Source: Apiotrichum sp. Y4204
Taxonomy: Eukaryota; Basidiomycota; Tremellomycetes; Trichosporonales; Trichosporonaceae
Assembly (NCBI GenBank): GCA_025531455.1
Contig: JAMYHL010000077.1
Span: 62,001-126,000 of the forward strand
Direction of reading: 5' to 3'
DNA: 64,000 nt
The position numbers were made by a program, and so were the translations under genes. The notes under the pieces were generated by a model, which worked only from the letters and a program-made list of their open reading frames with translations, was not told where the DNA came from and searched no databases. Within the stretch, counting starts at the first letter, position 1, and each line of letters begins with the position of its first letter. This document shows, one piece after another, positions 1 through 11,581 of this stretch.

Positions 1-37
1 CCTCGCGTTTGAGGCCGAGAGGGCGCGCAAGAAGTAG
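1..37 (+). CDS. 3' end of an unidentified gene (partial)
   Basis: The first bases read in one frame as a short Glu/Arg/Lys/Ala-rich tail (LAFEAERARKK) followed by TAG at 35-37. Composition fits a basic, probably helical C-terminus, and the sequence after the stop loses coding character. The rest of the gene is outside the window, so neither family nor function can be given. It could also be a chance open frame. Confidence 0.35.
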   Translation, partial: LAFEAERARKK

Positions 38-1073
38 AGTTTCTGTCGTGGACATTCAAAATAGCTGTACCAGTCATACATACATTAAAGACATATTTGT
101 CAAAAGATCAATGGATCAATGGTTTCAAGGATGTGCTTGCTCAGTTGCATTGGGAATGTGATTGTGGTTGAGACGGGATATGAAGATCGTCCCTGCAGAT
201 CAAGGCGCCAGAAGAATCCCAGAAGGATCAACGCACCATCAGGACATTCCATCCGGGGGTGATCATACGTTTGCCCCTCTGTTCCTTCCCCTTGATCGTC
301 ATGTTGGATTGATCGTCAGCGGCGATCCAGATCAGATGCAAGGAATGAGTAGATCACTGTTGAAGTTGTTCGCTCCAGAAGGTGATCACCAGGCACGGCG
401 CCCGTCTGCGAGCACAGCAGGATCCGCGTGAGTCCCGCCTGGGCGCGCCTGAGAAAGAATCAACACAGGCCTCACACCCTCAGGCTCCAGCACACCAGTC
501 CACAGACCGTATACCCAATGCGTGCTGTGCGCTTGCGTCTCCTCACAGCGTCCATGCATAAAAGCAAGCAGTCAAACAGAGTCAACACCGTACAACACGG
601 AGATTGTAACAGAGAGGAATGCGAGTGGCAAGGTGCGAGCCAAAAGGAGCTACAGGGTGGCGAAAGCAAAAAATGCGTGTCATTTTTCACGGATATCACA
701 CTACTGTCACACTACACGTGCATTCAGGGTGGAAAGTGTCACAGCTTACAGTGTTGAGAGTGCCCACTCTGGCAGGTCGCTTGCTTGCTCTGGGCGGGAG
801 GCCAGCGCGCGGTACCACCACCGTCATCGTCACCACTCGCTCACTGTGCTGCTCTCCTGCCAGCTGCACCGCTCGACGACGATTGAATCATTCCACACAC
901 CAACATCCTCCTCCTCCCTACTTGCTCCATCTCTAATCCAATCCTTCTTCGCTCTCGCTCTCTCACACCCTCATCTGGTCATTTGCGAGAGGACGACAGA
1001 AGACCGACCCGCCTCCAGAGCAACACATCACTTCGAGAAACCGACCACCACCACCTAGTCCCATCTGCCCATC
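38..1073. other. Intergenic / VMA1 upstream region
   Basis: No convincing gene. Open frames here have no splice-consistent continuation and no recognisable protein. The last 200 bases before the VMA1 ATG are CT/CA-rich (many CTC, CAC and CCA runs), as is usual for 5' leaders in this genome. Confidence 0.5.
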
Positions 1074-3263
1074 ATGGTGCGTCACCAGCCTTGCTGCGCC
1101 CACCACCAACCCCATCCGGCCCACAACTAACCCCAGGCCGGCGCAATGGAGAACGCCAAGCGCGACCTCCCCAAGGTGAGTCTCTACGGTCGACAGCGCG
1201 CAATGCAGGTGCTAATCCCGCTTAGATCCGCGACGAGTACAGGGAGGGCATGTTCGGCTCTGTCTTTTCGGTGTCTGGTCCCGTCGTCATCGGCGAGAAC
1301 ATGCGTGGATGTGCTATGTACGAGCTTGTTCGTGTCGGACACGACGAGCTGGTTGGCGGTGAGTAATTGCTGGAGGACCCGGGAGGTGTTGTCTTCCTTC
1401 CCGAATGATCTTCGGCCTGAGACGGTGATGTATCATCCCGCTGACGTGCAGAGGTCATTCGTATCGAGGCCGACCGCGCGACCATCCAGGTCTACGAGGA
1501 GACTTCGGGTGTCACCGTCGGCGACCCCGTCCTCCGCACCGGCAAGCCGCTCTCGGTTGAGCTTGGCCCCGGTCTTATGGGTAACATCTACGACGGTATC
1601 CAGCGTCCCCTCAAGTACATTCAGGAGAAGTCGCAGTCGATTTACATCCCTCGTGAGTGAGATGATCCGCGAAATCTTGTTTATCTCACTTACACACCAG
1701 GCGGTATCAACACCCAGGCCCTTGACCGCTCCATCAAGTGGGATTTCAACCCAGCGTCGTTCCGCGTCGGCGACCACATCTCGGGTGGTGACATCTTCGG
1801 TTCAGTCTACGAGAACTCCCTCGTCGACAACCACAAGATCCTTCTGCCGCCCCGCTCCATGGGTACGATTACGCACATTGCCGAGAAGGGCTCGTACACT
1901 GTTGAGGATGTCGTTCTTGAGACCGAGTTCCAGGGCAAGAAGGCCCAGCACACCCTCATGCAGCTCTGGCCCGTTCGTGCCCCGCGTCCCGTTGCCCAAA
2001 AGGAGACCGCCACCTACCCGCTTTTCACCGGACAGCGTGTCCTCGACGCTCTCTTCCCCTCCGTCCAGGGTGGTACCACCGCCATTCCCGGTGCTTTCGG
2101 ATGTGGTAAGACTGTTATTTCGCAGGCGCTGTCCAAGTTCTCCAACTCGGACATCATTATTTACGTCGGGTGAGTGGCTTACACGTGTTCACCGCTCACT
2201 GTAGATGTGGAGAGCGTGGTAACGAGATGGCTGAAGTACTGGCCGACTTCCCCGAGCTCACTCTTGAGCGCGATGGCCGCGAGGAGCCCATCATGAAGCG
2301 TACCGCCCTTGTCGCCAACACCTCCAACATGCCGGTCGCCGCCCGTGAGGCGTCCATCTACACCGGTATCACCCTCTCCGAGTACTTCCGTGACCAGGGA
2401 ACCAACGTCTCCATGATGGCCGACTCGTCTTCCCGCTGGGCCGAGGCGCTGCGTGAGATTTCCGGTCGTCTCGCTGAGATGCCCGCCGACTCCGGTTACC
2501 CCGCCTACCTTGGTGCCAAGCTTGCCGGCTTCTATGAGCGTGCAGGCAAGGTCCAGTGTCTCGGTTCGCCAGACCGTAACGGTACCGTCTCTATCGTCGG
2601 TGCTGTCTCTCCTCCCGGTGGTGACTTCTCCGACCCGGTTACGTCCGCCACTCTTGGTATTGTGCAGGTCTTCTGGGGTCTCTCCAAGGCTCTCGCCCAG
2701 CGCAAGCACTTCCCGTCCGTCGACTGGAACGTCTCGTACTCCAAGTACCTCAACGTCCTCGACCCGCATTACGAGAAGGAGTACCCTGGCTTTGTCGACA
2801 TCCGTACACGTGCCAAGGAGATTCTTCAGAAGGACAAGGACCTTGCCGAGATTGTGCAGCTTGTCGGAAAGTCGGCTCTCGGTGAGGGTGACAAGATCAC
2901 CCTGGAGGTCGCGCGCATGCTCAAGGATGACTTCCTCCAGCAGAACGGTATCTCCGAGTACGACCGCTACTGCCCCTTCTACAAGACCACGGGCATGCTC
3001 CGCAACTTCATCACCTTCAACGACCAGGCGCAGAAGGCCGTCGAGTCGAGCGATATCACTTGGTCCAAGGTAGGTGTTTCGTCTTGGTCCCTCACCTATA
3101 CCACGCTAACATTCAGATCCGTGACGCCTCGACGGACGTCATTTACAAGCTTTCGCAGATGAAGTTCGAGTCGCCCAACTCGCAGACCGAGGCGGACATT
3201 ACCGGCAAGTTCGAGACGCTCAACAACGAGATCCTCGAGACCTTCCGCCGCATGCAGGAGTAA
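1074..3263 (+). CDS. VMA1: V-type H+-ATPase catalytic subunit A
   Basis: Catalytic A subunit of the V1 sector, which hydrolyses ATP to drive proton pumping into vacuole and endosomes. Seven exons: 1074-1076, 1137-1175, 1226-1358, 1452-1652, 1701-2169, 2205-3069 and 3117-3263, giving 618 residues, the usual family length. The P-loop GAFGCGKT lies at about residues 256-263; [13 protein letters not shown] and [18 protein letters not shown] follow. The first exon holds only the ATG, which is split from the body by a 60-nt intron; an in-frame ATG at 1146 is an alternative start that would lose four residues. There is no intein, but a 35-nt spliceosomal intron (2170-2204) interrupts the Gly282 codon immediately before the Cys where the Saccharomyces VMA1 intein sits. 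Identification is firm; only the start is debatable. Confidence 0.97.
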
Positions 3264-3776
3264 GCCTGTGCGCGATGACTGACCGAGGACGAGGATTTAG
3301 TTCGTAGTGAATTTAGATTATGTAACCGTTGCGGCTCGAGTATGTTCGGCGCCGTTGTGGGAGTTGGTGAGCAAGGCGCCGCAGTTGACAAGCAAGCAGT
3401 GCGAGTTGCGCTGGACGGACGACAGGTCAGCGTCACCCCGCAAGCCTCGAACATGATACTATCTCTTGACGGCTCCCCTTGCATGTTGTGAATCTTGTTT
3501 TGAACAATCTATCCGTAGAGATGCATGCTCCTTTCTATGAGCATGTTCCCGTCGCTCGTTCCGACGGTGGCAACGGCGGTGATCAAGTGGATGCAATGTC
3601 GTCGGTGGCTGGCTGATGCAGGTGATGAGCACCAACTGGCTAATTGGCTGTGCCTAACCAGCCGACCGGGTACGTCATTGTCGGCGGAAAAGTATGGCAC
3701 TCGACAACCGTACACGAGTAAGCAATCTTGACTCCTCCCTACCCATCTTATCTCATCGTCTACACTGGTACTCAAC
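3264..3776. other. Intergenic, VMA1 to AIM25-like gene
   Basis: VMA1 3' flank and promoter of the next gene, both on the + strand. No gene, RNA or repeat seen. Confidence 0.5.
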
Positions 3777-5737
3777 ATGGCGCTCCTCCGCTCGAGCGTG
3801 CGTGCCGCACAACTGCGCCCCCTCGTCGGGGTCAGCACAGCGGGGATCAGCACCTCTGCGCGCCTGCAGCGCCGGGACGACGACCGGGGTAAGTGGAAAT
3901 GCGGCAGCCGGCGTCCTCATCTCATCTTTCCTCTCATCTTCTCCCTACTAACTCCAGTTCCCCGCGGCCACGTTCGTCCCAATAAGCCGCGCCGGCCGGT
4001 GCGCCAGCCGTATGGCGGCTACGAGCAGCCCGGCTGGCAGCAGTGGCAACAACAGCAGCAACAGCAGCAACCTGGCGCCGGGCAGTTCGGGTGGTCAAAC
4101 TACTCTGGACCGGAATTCGCCTATGGCAGCGGCGGCGCGCAGCGCGTGCAGGTCGACGTTCCCGCGGACCCGAGCGGCGTGCTGGCGCATAGCCACGCCG
4201 CGCACGAGCTGCTCGCGCACGATGCACTTGTTGTCGTTCGGTGAGTGTGACTGCAATTTGAAGCTGATTCAGACAACTCGAGATGATGAATGTGTTTATG
4301 GGATTCGAGCAGGCGAACCGCTATGCGCTGTATTCTACTGATGTGAGTTTGTGGAGGAGGTTTTAGCTGACGACAGGGAAATCTCGTGGGGTAGTGAGTT
4401 AATGATGAACCGCATCGTTGGCGACGCTGGAACGTGGAGCTTGGCTTGGGACCACCACTGACCCCAGCCTTGCGGAGGAGGAACGCGGTTTCTCGAGCGT
4501 CCTCACCCGCCAGTTCCTGCACACCCATCGGCCCTTCCGCTCGGTCGTAATGGACCGTACGGGACAGCCAGTACTCTGGGTGAGTGGAGATGGGACGCAT
4601 CGCGTTCGCTGCGATGTCATCATTGCCAGCGAAGATCCAGCCATGCTCTCCACAACCACGATACTGACCCCAGATCCGCCGCCCGTTTAATTTCATCAAC
4701 TCGCGCATCATGGTGCACGCCGGAGAGAGTGCCGATGCACCGCTCGTCGGTGAGACGCAGCAGTGAGTCGGCTGCCCTGGTGATGTACAGCGGGCGGTGC
4801 TAACTAGCAGGCAATGGCATCTCTGGCGGCGAAAGTACAACCTTTTCCAGGAGTGAGTCCGCTGACTTACTCATCAAAGCTGACATCAGGCGTCCGGGCG
4901 ATGTGCTCTCGCAGTTTGGACGAGTCGATGCGGGATTCCTCGCGTGGGACTTCTGGATCAAGGACCGCGAAGACCGTGAGTGTTGGAGATCGAGGAGTTT
5001 TCAATATCCGATGAGCTCCATCCTGACCGTAGGCCTCATTGCGACGATCAACCGCAATTTCCGCGGCCTCGGCCGTGAGCTCTTCACAGACACGGGCCAG
5101 TACGTCATCCGCTTCGACGCGGCTGGCACCGAGCTCGACATGCCTGCCGGCTCGGAAGTGACCGTGCAGGGTCAGACCATCATTCTCCCCGACCGTTCGG
5201 ATGAGGGTCTTACCCTCGACCAACGCGCGATGGTGGGTGTTGCGTTGTGAGATTATGCTGACAGCAGGCGCTCGCAACGGCCGTTTCGAGTGCGTACCTT
5301 TCCCAGGGACTAAACTAACGTCAGTCGACTTTGACTACTTCTCGCGCCACTCGGGCAGCGGTGGCTTTGGCCTCCCGTTCTTCATCTGGGGCAGCGACGG
5401 CAGCTCCGAGGCGCATCGCGGCGGCGAGGACGACGGCGGTGCCGGGGGTGCGGCTGGGGGCGCGGCTGGCGGTGCGGCGGGTGGCATGGCTGGCGGCATG
5501 GCAGGAGGTATGGCCGGCGGACTCCCCAACGACCCGTATGGCGACCGCGAGTGGACCGACGACGAGATCTACGGCCGCTCGCAGCCGCCTACGCCTGGTC
5601 AGCAGGCTGAGGGCTTCGATTACCCGCCCCCTGGGCCGGGCCCAACAGAGTACGGCGAGGAGATCATGCAGGACCCGTGGGCCGAGCAGGGCGGCGGTGA
5701 CGATGGTGGATGGTTTGGCGGCGATGGCGAGTGGTAA
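3777..5737 (+). CDS. AIM25: Mitochondrial phospholipid scramblase-like protein (AIM25 type)
   Basis: Scramblase-family protein resembling yeast Aim25, thought to act at mitochondria. Eleven exons join cleanly (3777-3888, 3958-4240, 4273-4342, 4377-4393, 4468-4579, 4674-4762, 4811-4852, 4890-4975, 5033-5232, 5268-5289, 5325-5737) to 481 residues. The N-terminus is basic and hydroxylated with no early acidic residues, like a mitochondrial presequence. Family signatures seen are FRSVVMDRTGQPVLW, RRPFNFINSRI, QWHLWRRKYNLF, DAGFLAWDFW and INRNFRGLGRELFTDTGQYV. A Gln-rich tract lies near residue 75, and a Gly/Ala/Met repeat followed by an acidic, Pro-rich tail forms the C-terminus. Five of ten introns are 32-37 nt. 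The family is sure; the Aim25 name rests on the motif order. Confidence 0.9.
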
Positions 5738-5826
5738 GCCCCAGTGGATAAGCTCCAGCCCAATATAGTTTCAATCTCTAGTTCATTGCTGCATGCACCG
5801 ATCTCATCTACAATCCAATCCCACGC

Positions 5827-7208
5827 CTATGCCCGCGCCTTGGGCCTGCAGTCGTCCATCACAGTGGGCTTGACGAGGAGGAGGACACGCGCCTGCTCCT
5901 CAGGGGACGCAACCGCGTTGTCGTGCTCGTAGCTGACGCCAATGGCGAGCTTTGTCCCGTCGGGCGAGAAGGACAGCGCGCTGATCGCCGTAGGGTATTT
6001 CGGGAACAGGCGCATGCGCTTCTTGGCCGTGTGGTCCCAGATGGAGAGGATGCCGTCCGATGCACCGGACGCGAACGTGTTGTGGCTGTTGTCAGCTTGG
6101 ACAGAGAGGCACACAAAGCTGATACTCACATCGGATGGTAGGCGAGCGCATTGATAGGGTACACCTGCTCGACACCATCTACGGTCTGGCGGTGCGCACG
6201 GAACGCGTACTTCTTCGCCTGCGCTGCGGGGTCTGGGTCAAAGTACTCCACAGCTATGCGACCCTCTATCGACGCGGATGCCCATCCTGCCTGTCAGCTG
6301 TGATTTACTCTTCAGCAGACGCACCCTTCCCGTCCGCCATGCACGCGACGGCGCGCGTGAGCATCTTGAGCGCACTCTCGCGCGCCATGTCCGCCGAAGC
6401 AGGGCGCGCCTCCTTCGCCGCGGCGGCAAGCTCGTGCGTAAGGAAGACGGCGACGTGACGGTGCGCCATCGAGACCAGCAGGCGCTGGGTGGCCGGCGCG
6501 TACGACAGGTTGTACACGCGTTCCGGGACGGTCGTCGTTGAGCGCAGTGGCTCCTCATGGCTATTGTCAGCGGAGTGTGTGTGGTTTCATGCTCACGATG
6601 GGTCCCAGATGCGGATCGTCTTGTCCCACGAAGCAGTCACGAGGATGTCTACGGTCAGCATCGTTCAGTGGCATAGACAATCAGCGGCACTCACTCTCCT
6701 CCGGGATCCACGCCATGGCGGATACCGCGTCGTCGTGCTTGCCGAGCACGCGGCACTCCCCGGTCACAAAGTTCCATCTGAGGTCAGCGGGGATCTGGGG
6801 CAGAGTAGGATGGGCGCTGGTCAGTCGTGCACTATCTGCGGTGACCAGAACCTTCCCTCCACTCACTCGCGCACACGCCGGTCAAGGCCGCCAGAGAACG
6901 CGACGTCCGGGCTGCTCCCAAACACAACAGCGAGCACTGGCCGGGGGTGCGTAAAGCTAATGTCAGCATAGCACTCGTATCTCAACGAACATCTGCGGCG
7001 GGGTCGGCGGGTCCGCAACGTCGTGCAGCTGGATTGTCTGGCGTCAGAAGTGTCTAGGTCTCAGCACGCACAGAGTCCCACGAGGCGGCGAGCAGCCGCC
7101 GGCTGTCGGGCGACCACGCGACGCGCGAGATGCCGTCCGTCGGCGGCTGGAGGATTATGTCGCCTTGCGTCAGTGAGGACGGGGAGGAGGGTGCGTACCG
7201 GTTGCCAT
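5827..7208 (-). CDS. BUB3: Spindle-checkpoint WD40 protein Bub3
   Basis: WD40 propeller that carries Bub1/Mad3 to kinetochores in the spindle assembly checkpoint. Read on the minus strand, small exons join to a protein with VAWSPDSRRLLAASWDS near the start, GGLDRRVREWNF, LVTASWDKTIRIWDP, then SIEGRIAVEYFDPDPAAQ with KKYAFRAHR and VEQVYPINALAYHP, and finally SGASDGILSIWD plus YPTAISALSFSPDGTKLAIG. The EGR-AVEYFDP and KYAF-HR stretch is diagnostic for Bub3 over the related Rae1/Gle2. The first exon is only 10 nt (7199-7208), joined to 7072-7163 and then 6991-7037. It faces the scramblase gene tail to tail, 89 bp apart. Confidence 0.93.
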
Positions 7209-7450
7209 TGTGACAAAGTGGAGAGTGATGGAATTTGTTGTTGATCGAAACGAGTTGGGTGAAGGGTCGATTTTCAGTCACATTGGATGGAACCGCGGCG
7301 CGTGGTGGCGCCCTGCCAGGCTGGCTGGCTGGCTGCCAGCGCTGGCTTGGACCAAAACATCCAGACGGCAGGCATCAAAACATCAACACCACATTTCTTG
7401 TACCGCACTCTTTCTTGCATTACACCACCCCTCTGCTTCTCGCCCCCATC

Positions 7451-9050
7451 ATGTTCCGCAGAGACGCATCGGGCCCGATGGACGTGGACGACGCGCACCC
7501 GCTTGGCACCGCCGCGCAGTATGCACTCGACGACGGGCCGGCGCGGAAACGTGAGTGCTCCCCAACTAGGCTGTATGGCGTCGCTTTTAGCCGTAGAATC
7601 TGACACTGACTGCAGGCCCGCACTCCGACCTGTCCTCGAACAACCCGTTCCTCGTCCCCTCCTCGTCGTCGTATAAGTTTGGCCCGAACACCCCGTTCCT
7701 CTTCCATGCGCCGCCGCTGCCTCCGGCGCCCAAGTTCGAGCCGTACGATCCGAACCGCTGGGCACGGACCGATTTTGGTTTTGGGAGCTCGGCCGCCGCG
7801 CAGAGCACCGAGGTGGACATGGACGCGAACGAGACGCCGACGATACCGGCTGTTCCCGGTGCGGCGGCAACGCCGGCCAGCCCGACGCCGGCACGCCCAA
7901 AGGCGAAGAAGAAGGCTGAGCGGAAGAAGGCCGCCAAGGTCGTCGACGAGGAGGACGAGGAGGATGAAGACGACGACGAGCGGCCCATAGCTACTGGTGC
8001 CGTCGCGCGCGTGCGCCGCAGGCGACAGCAGTGGGCCAAGCGTAACGACGAGGTGGGCCGGCCGATCTGCATAGCGGCTGACACGCAGGCATCTCACTCG
8101 GAGCACACGTACAACCTCCACATGGCGAACCCTGCCGTGCATCATTCCGAAGTTCCGGTCATTCTTCTAAAGTACGGGGTTCATTATTTGGTTGGTCGCT
8201 TACTCCAGCTATGTCCAGTTTGTGTTTAACGCGTCTCTTGTTGTAGGCTTCCTCTACGTTGCCACGCAGTTCATCCTTGCGGTGCGGCGTGACGTCCAGG
8301 AGCGCATCGAGGAGTACTCGGTCGGTGAGTGGAGCTGTGATCGTCGAGACTGGAGCGAAGAGCTGTGATATGACATCTGTTGGATCACAGAACACAACGC
8401 TCCTAGTGCCACTCATGCTGACTGGCAGAAATCCTGCACGAGATCGCGGGGTGCACCCAGGCGTATCTCACCAACCGATGCGAGCCGTCGCTGCGTGTTC
8501 CAGCAATGTGAGTGACTGAGAAGGTGACGGATAGACTGTCACTTGTGCTCGACAGATCCACCTGGCTCCAACCCCGCTCGTACTAACACACAGGGAGGCC
8601 GCCTGCTCCGCATGGGAGACGTGCATGAACCGGGACCCGAAGGTCGTAGGCCGTGCTCGCGTCGGTGCTGAAACGTTCGCGGGAGTGATCAACTCCTTCG
8701 TCGACCCGATCAGCTGGAAGACCATGGGCTTTACGCTCGTGACCCTCACCTTCCTCATCATACTTACCAACTCGGCGTTGTTCAACCTCCGCGCCAAGCA
8801 CCAGCACAACCACCAGCCGCCGCCGCCGCCTCAGCAGAACATGATGCCGTACATGGTCCCGGGCGCCCTCGGACACATGGGCCAGATGGGCCAGTTGGGC
8901 TACGGTGGCATGCAGATGGGAATGCCCATGGACGGTCAGAACGGTCACGCGAATGGTAATGCGAACGGCAACGGCAACGGTAACGCAATCACCAATGGCG
9001 GAGAGAAGAAGTCGGGAGTGGCAAAGGCACTCGGATGGCTCACCAAGTGA
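7451..9050 (+). CDS. BRR6: Nuclear-envelope protein of the Brr6/Brl1 family
   Basis: Membrane protein of the nuclear envelope and ER involved in nuclear-pore assembly and lipid homeostasis. Exon 1 (7451-7550) joins exon 2 at 7616. The N-terminal half is disordered (SNNPF and GPNTPF repeats, a Lys-rich block, then a run of Asp/Glu). The membrane part follows a 34-35-nt intron near 8171: a hydrophobic helix around NASLVVGFLYVATQFILAV, the lumenal domain with four Cys (GCTQAYLTNRC, EAACSAWETCMNRDP), and a second helix MGFTLVTLTFLIILTNSALF. The CMNRDP box and Cys pattern are the family hallmark. The C-terminus is Met/Gly/Gln- then Asn/Gly-rich. Brr6 versus Brl1 cannot be settled here. Confidence 0.92.
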
Positions 9051-9740
9051 CACGGCCATGTCAGGTGACACAACTGTGACAGCAATCTATTTCATAGCAT
9101 TCATAGCATTCATATCGACATAGAGACCTCGGGGCTGTATGGACTGCATTCTTCATTACGGGCGGCGAGTGCGGAGCGGTGCCGAGGCCGCGCGGTGCTC
9201 CGGCGGCGGCGACGCTCGATCGCTCAAGACGGATGTGCATGTGGTGAGCTTAACAATCGAAGCGATGAAGGCCTATGAAGGTTGAGCTTATGACCACGTG
9301 GCTATCACGGGAGATCGCGCGCATATCGCGCCACCATGCCATGCATGCCACGATGAGCAAGCTGCAGCCAGCAGCTGTAGGAGGATGACGCGCACAGTTC
9401 CCCTTGCTCTGTCTCCCAATCCAGTCCGCTGCCGTCGACTTGTCCGCCGTTCCCCACCCATTCGGCCCTCGACGCCATCTTTATCTCTCCTCCGTACTCT
9501 CCATCTCTCCGCGCTTACATTCATCCACAACTCGAAAGGGCCGGCATATCCTCTCGCAGCACATCTCCCGCATCGCCGCACCGCGCAGCCCGCTCGCATT
9601 CCCACCCAACTCGCAACGCCACCACCTACACAAGACCCCAATCGCGTACATCAGTCCGCAAAACGCAATCCCATCCCATCCCAAATCGTCCTCATCCCCA
9701 TCCCTCCGACCGCCACGCTGCCCACCCCCCGCCCGCCGCC
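9051..9740. other. Intergenic, upstream of ATG18
   Basis: No gene seen. Contains CCACGTGG at 9294-9301 and, from about 9400, a C-rich pyrimidine leader running into the ATG18 start. Confidence 0.5.
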
Positions 9741-11396
9741 ATGACGCGCAATGCCAAGCGCCATCCCGACCTGCTCGTGCGTCTGAGCCGCTGGCCTTAC
9801 TAACCGCAGTGCTGCAACTTTAACCAGGACTTCTCCTGTATCGCAGTAGGCCACAAGAAGGGATACACGATCCTCAACTGTGATCCGTTTGGGAAAGTGC
9901 ATGCCAAGAGTGCGTAGGAGTTTTTAGCGAGAGGGGAAGGCAGTGCCGGCGGAGAGGATGAGCGTTAGCGACGTGCAGGTTGCACGTTGTCGTCTAGCGT
10001 AATCCCCGCTCGCAGCATTGACAGTTCACCACTAACGGCAGATGACCAGGGTGCGACCGGCGTCGTCGAGATGCTCTTCTGCACGTCGCTTGTTGCGCTC
10101 GTCGGAGCTCCAGACACGCAGCCAAGCAACTCGCCGCGCAAGCTCCAGATTGTCAACACCAAGGTGGGTAACGTTGATGAGGCGTGGTAGACCTGCCTCG
10201 GGTCCGGACTGGTGCCGGTTCCGACTGCATCATTGCGTTCTTTCCGCTGTCGTCTTCAATGCGTCCAGTAGAGACTTTTTCACTGGGCAGCTTCCTCATT
10301 ACCTGACGAGCTGCCGTTGAGTACACTACTGATATACAGCGTCAATCTACTATTTGCGAGCTTATCTTCCCGTCCTCGGTTCTCGCGGTCAAGATGAACC
10401 GAAAACGGTTGATTGTGGTGCTTGAGAATGAAATCTACATCTACGACATCTCGACAATGAAGCTACTACACACGATCGAGACAGGACCGAACCCGAACGC
10501 GGTCTGCGCGCTCAGCTCGTCTAGCGAGAACAGCTACCTCGCGTACCCGTCGCCGGCCCCGAACGCGGCAGCAGCGGTAACGAGCAGCGCTGTTCCTCCC
10601 GCACCGCCGGCACCCACAACCGGCGATGTCCTCATCTTCGACACCATCAACCTCGCCGCTGTCAACGTCATCCAGGCGCACAAGACACCGATTGCTGCTC
10701 TCGCCCTCAACTCGACAGGCACAATGCTTGCGACGGCGAGCGACAAGGGCACAGTCGTGCGAGTATTCAGCATTCCTGACGCAAAGAAGTTGTGGCAGTT
10801 CCGCCGAGGGTCCTCCTCCGCGCACATCTTCAGCATCAATTTCAATCTCGCATCCACGCTCCTCTCCGTCAGCTCGGACACGTCCACGATCCACATCTAC
10901 CGCCTAACAGGCGGCAAGCCAGATGAGGGCGGGAGCGGAGGCGCGTCGCCGCCTCCGTCCTCGGCGGGCTCGGGCTTTGACGACTTGCACTCGACGCCAC
11001 CAAACAGCAACATGCTGACGACACCAAGCTCGGCCGCCTCGTCCCTCCGCCGCAGGTCGTACCATCTCGGCAAGTCGCTCCTTGGCAACGCGGGAACATA
11101 CCTCCCCAAGGGTGTGACGGAGATGTGGGAGCCCCAGCGCGACTTTGCGCACATCAAGCTCCGCTCAGCCCAGGTCGGCGTCCGCACCGTCGTAGCCATG
11201 AGCCCCACACTCCCGCAGGTCATGGTCCTCAGCGCCGACGGCGTCTTCCAGGCGTACAACATAGATCTCGAGAATGGCGGCGAGTGCGCGCTTCTCAAAG
11301 AGTTCAAGTGAGTGATTTGCCTTTGTGACTTAAGCCCTCCTGCTCACGCCCAGCCTCATCAATCACGAGGACACGCTGTCAAATGCCGCAGAGTAG
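9741..11396 (+). CDS. ATG18: PROPPIN autophagy protein Atg18
   Basis: Seven-bladed propeller that binds PI3P and PI(3,5)P2 and acts in autophagosome formation and vacuole morphology. The ATG at 9741 is followed by 36 nt of exon and a 34-nt intron (9777-9810); the next exon has [19 protein letters not shown], typical of blade 1. Further on are the exon beginning at 10340 (intron 10164-10339, 176 nt), [38 protein letters not shown] and the lipid-binding FRRG motif in [21 protein letters not shown] low-complexity insertion (PPPSSAGSG region) sits in the loop after blade 6 begins. The last exon is short, ending [11 protein letters not shown]. Atg21/Hsv2 are close relatives, but the full-length PROPPIN with this N-terminus fits Atg18 best. 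Confidence 0.92.
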
Positions 11397-11581
11397 CGAG
11401 CGTCGGGATCAACCAGTCAGTTAGTTGTAGTACAGTACATGCATAATGAGCAATCGCGACTTTGATAAATCTGAAACGCGACGCGTCTACCGGAGCCAGT
11501 GCAGAGCGTTGCCACCCTTGGCCGAGCTTCAAGACGTATAGCGTCATCGGTACATCTCGTCTGTCTATATACTGATACAGG

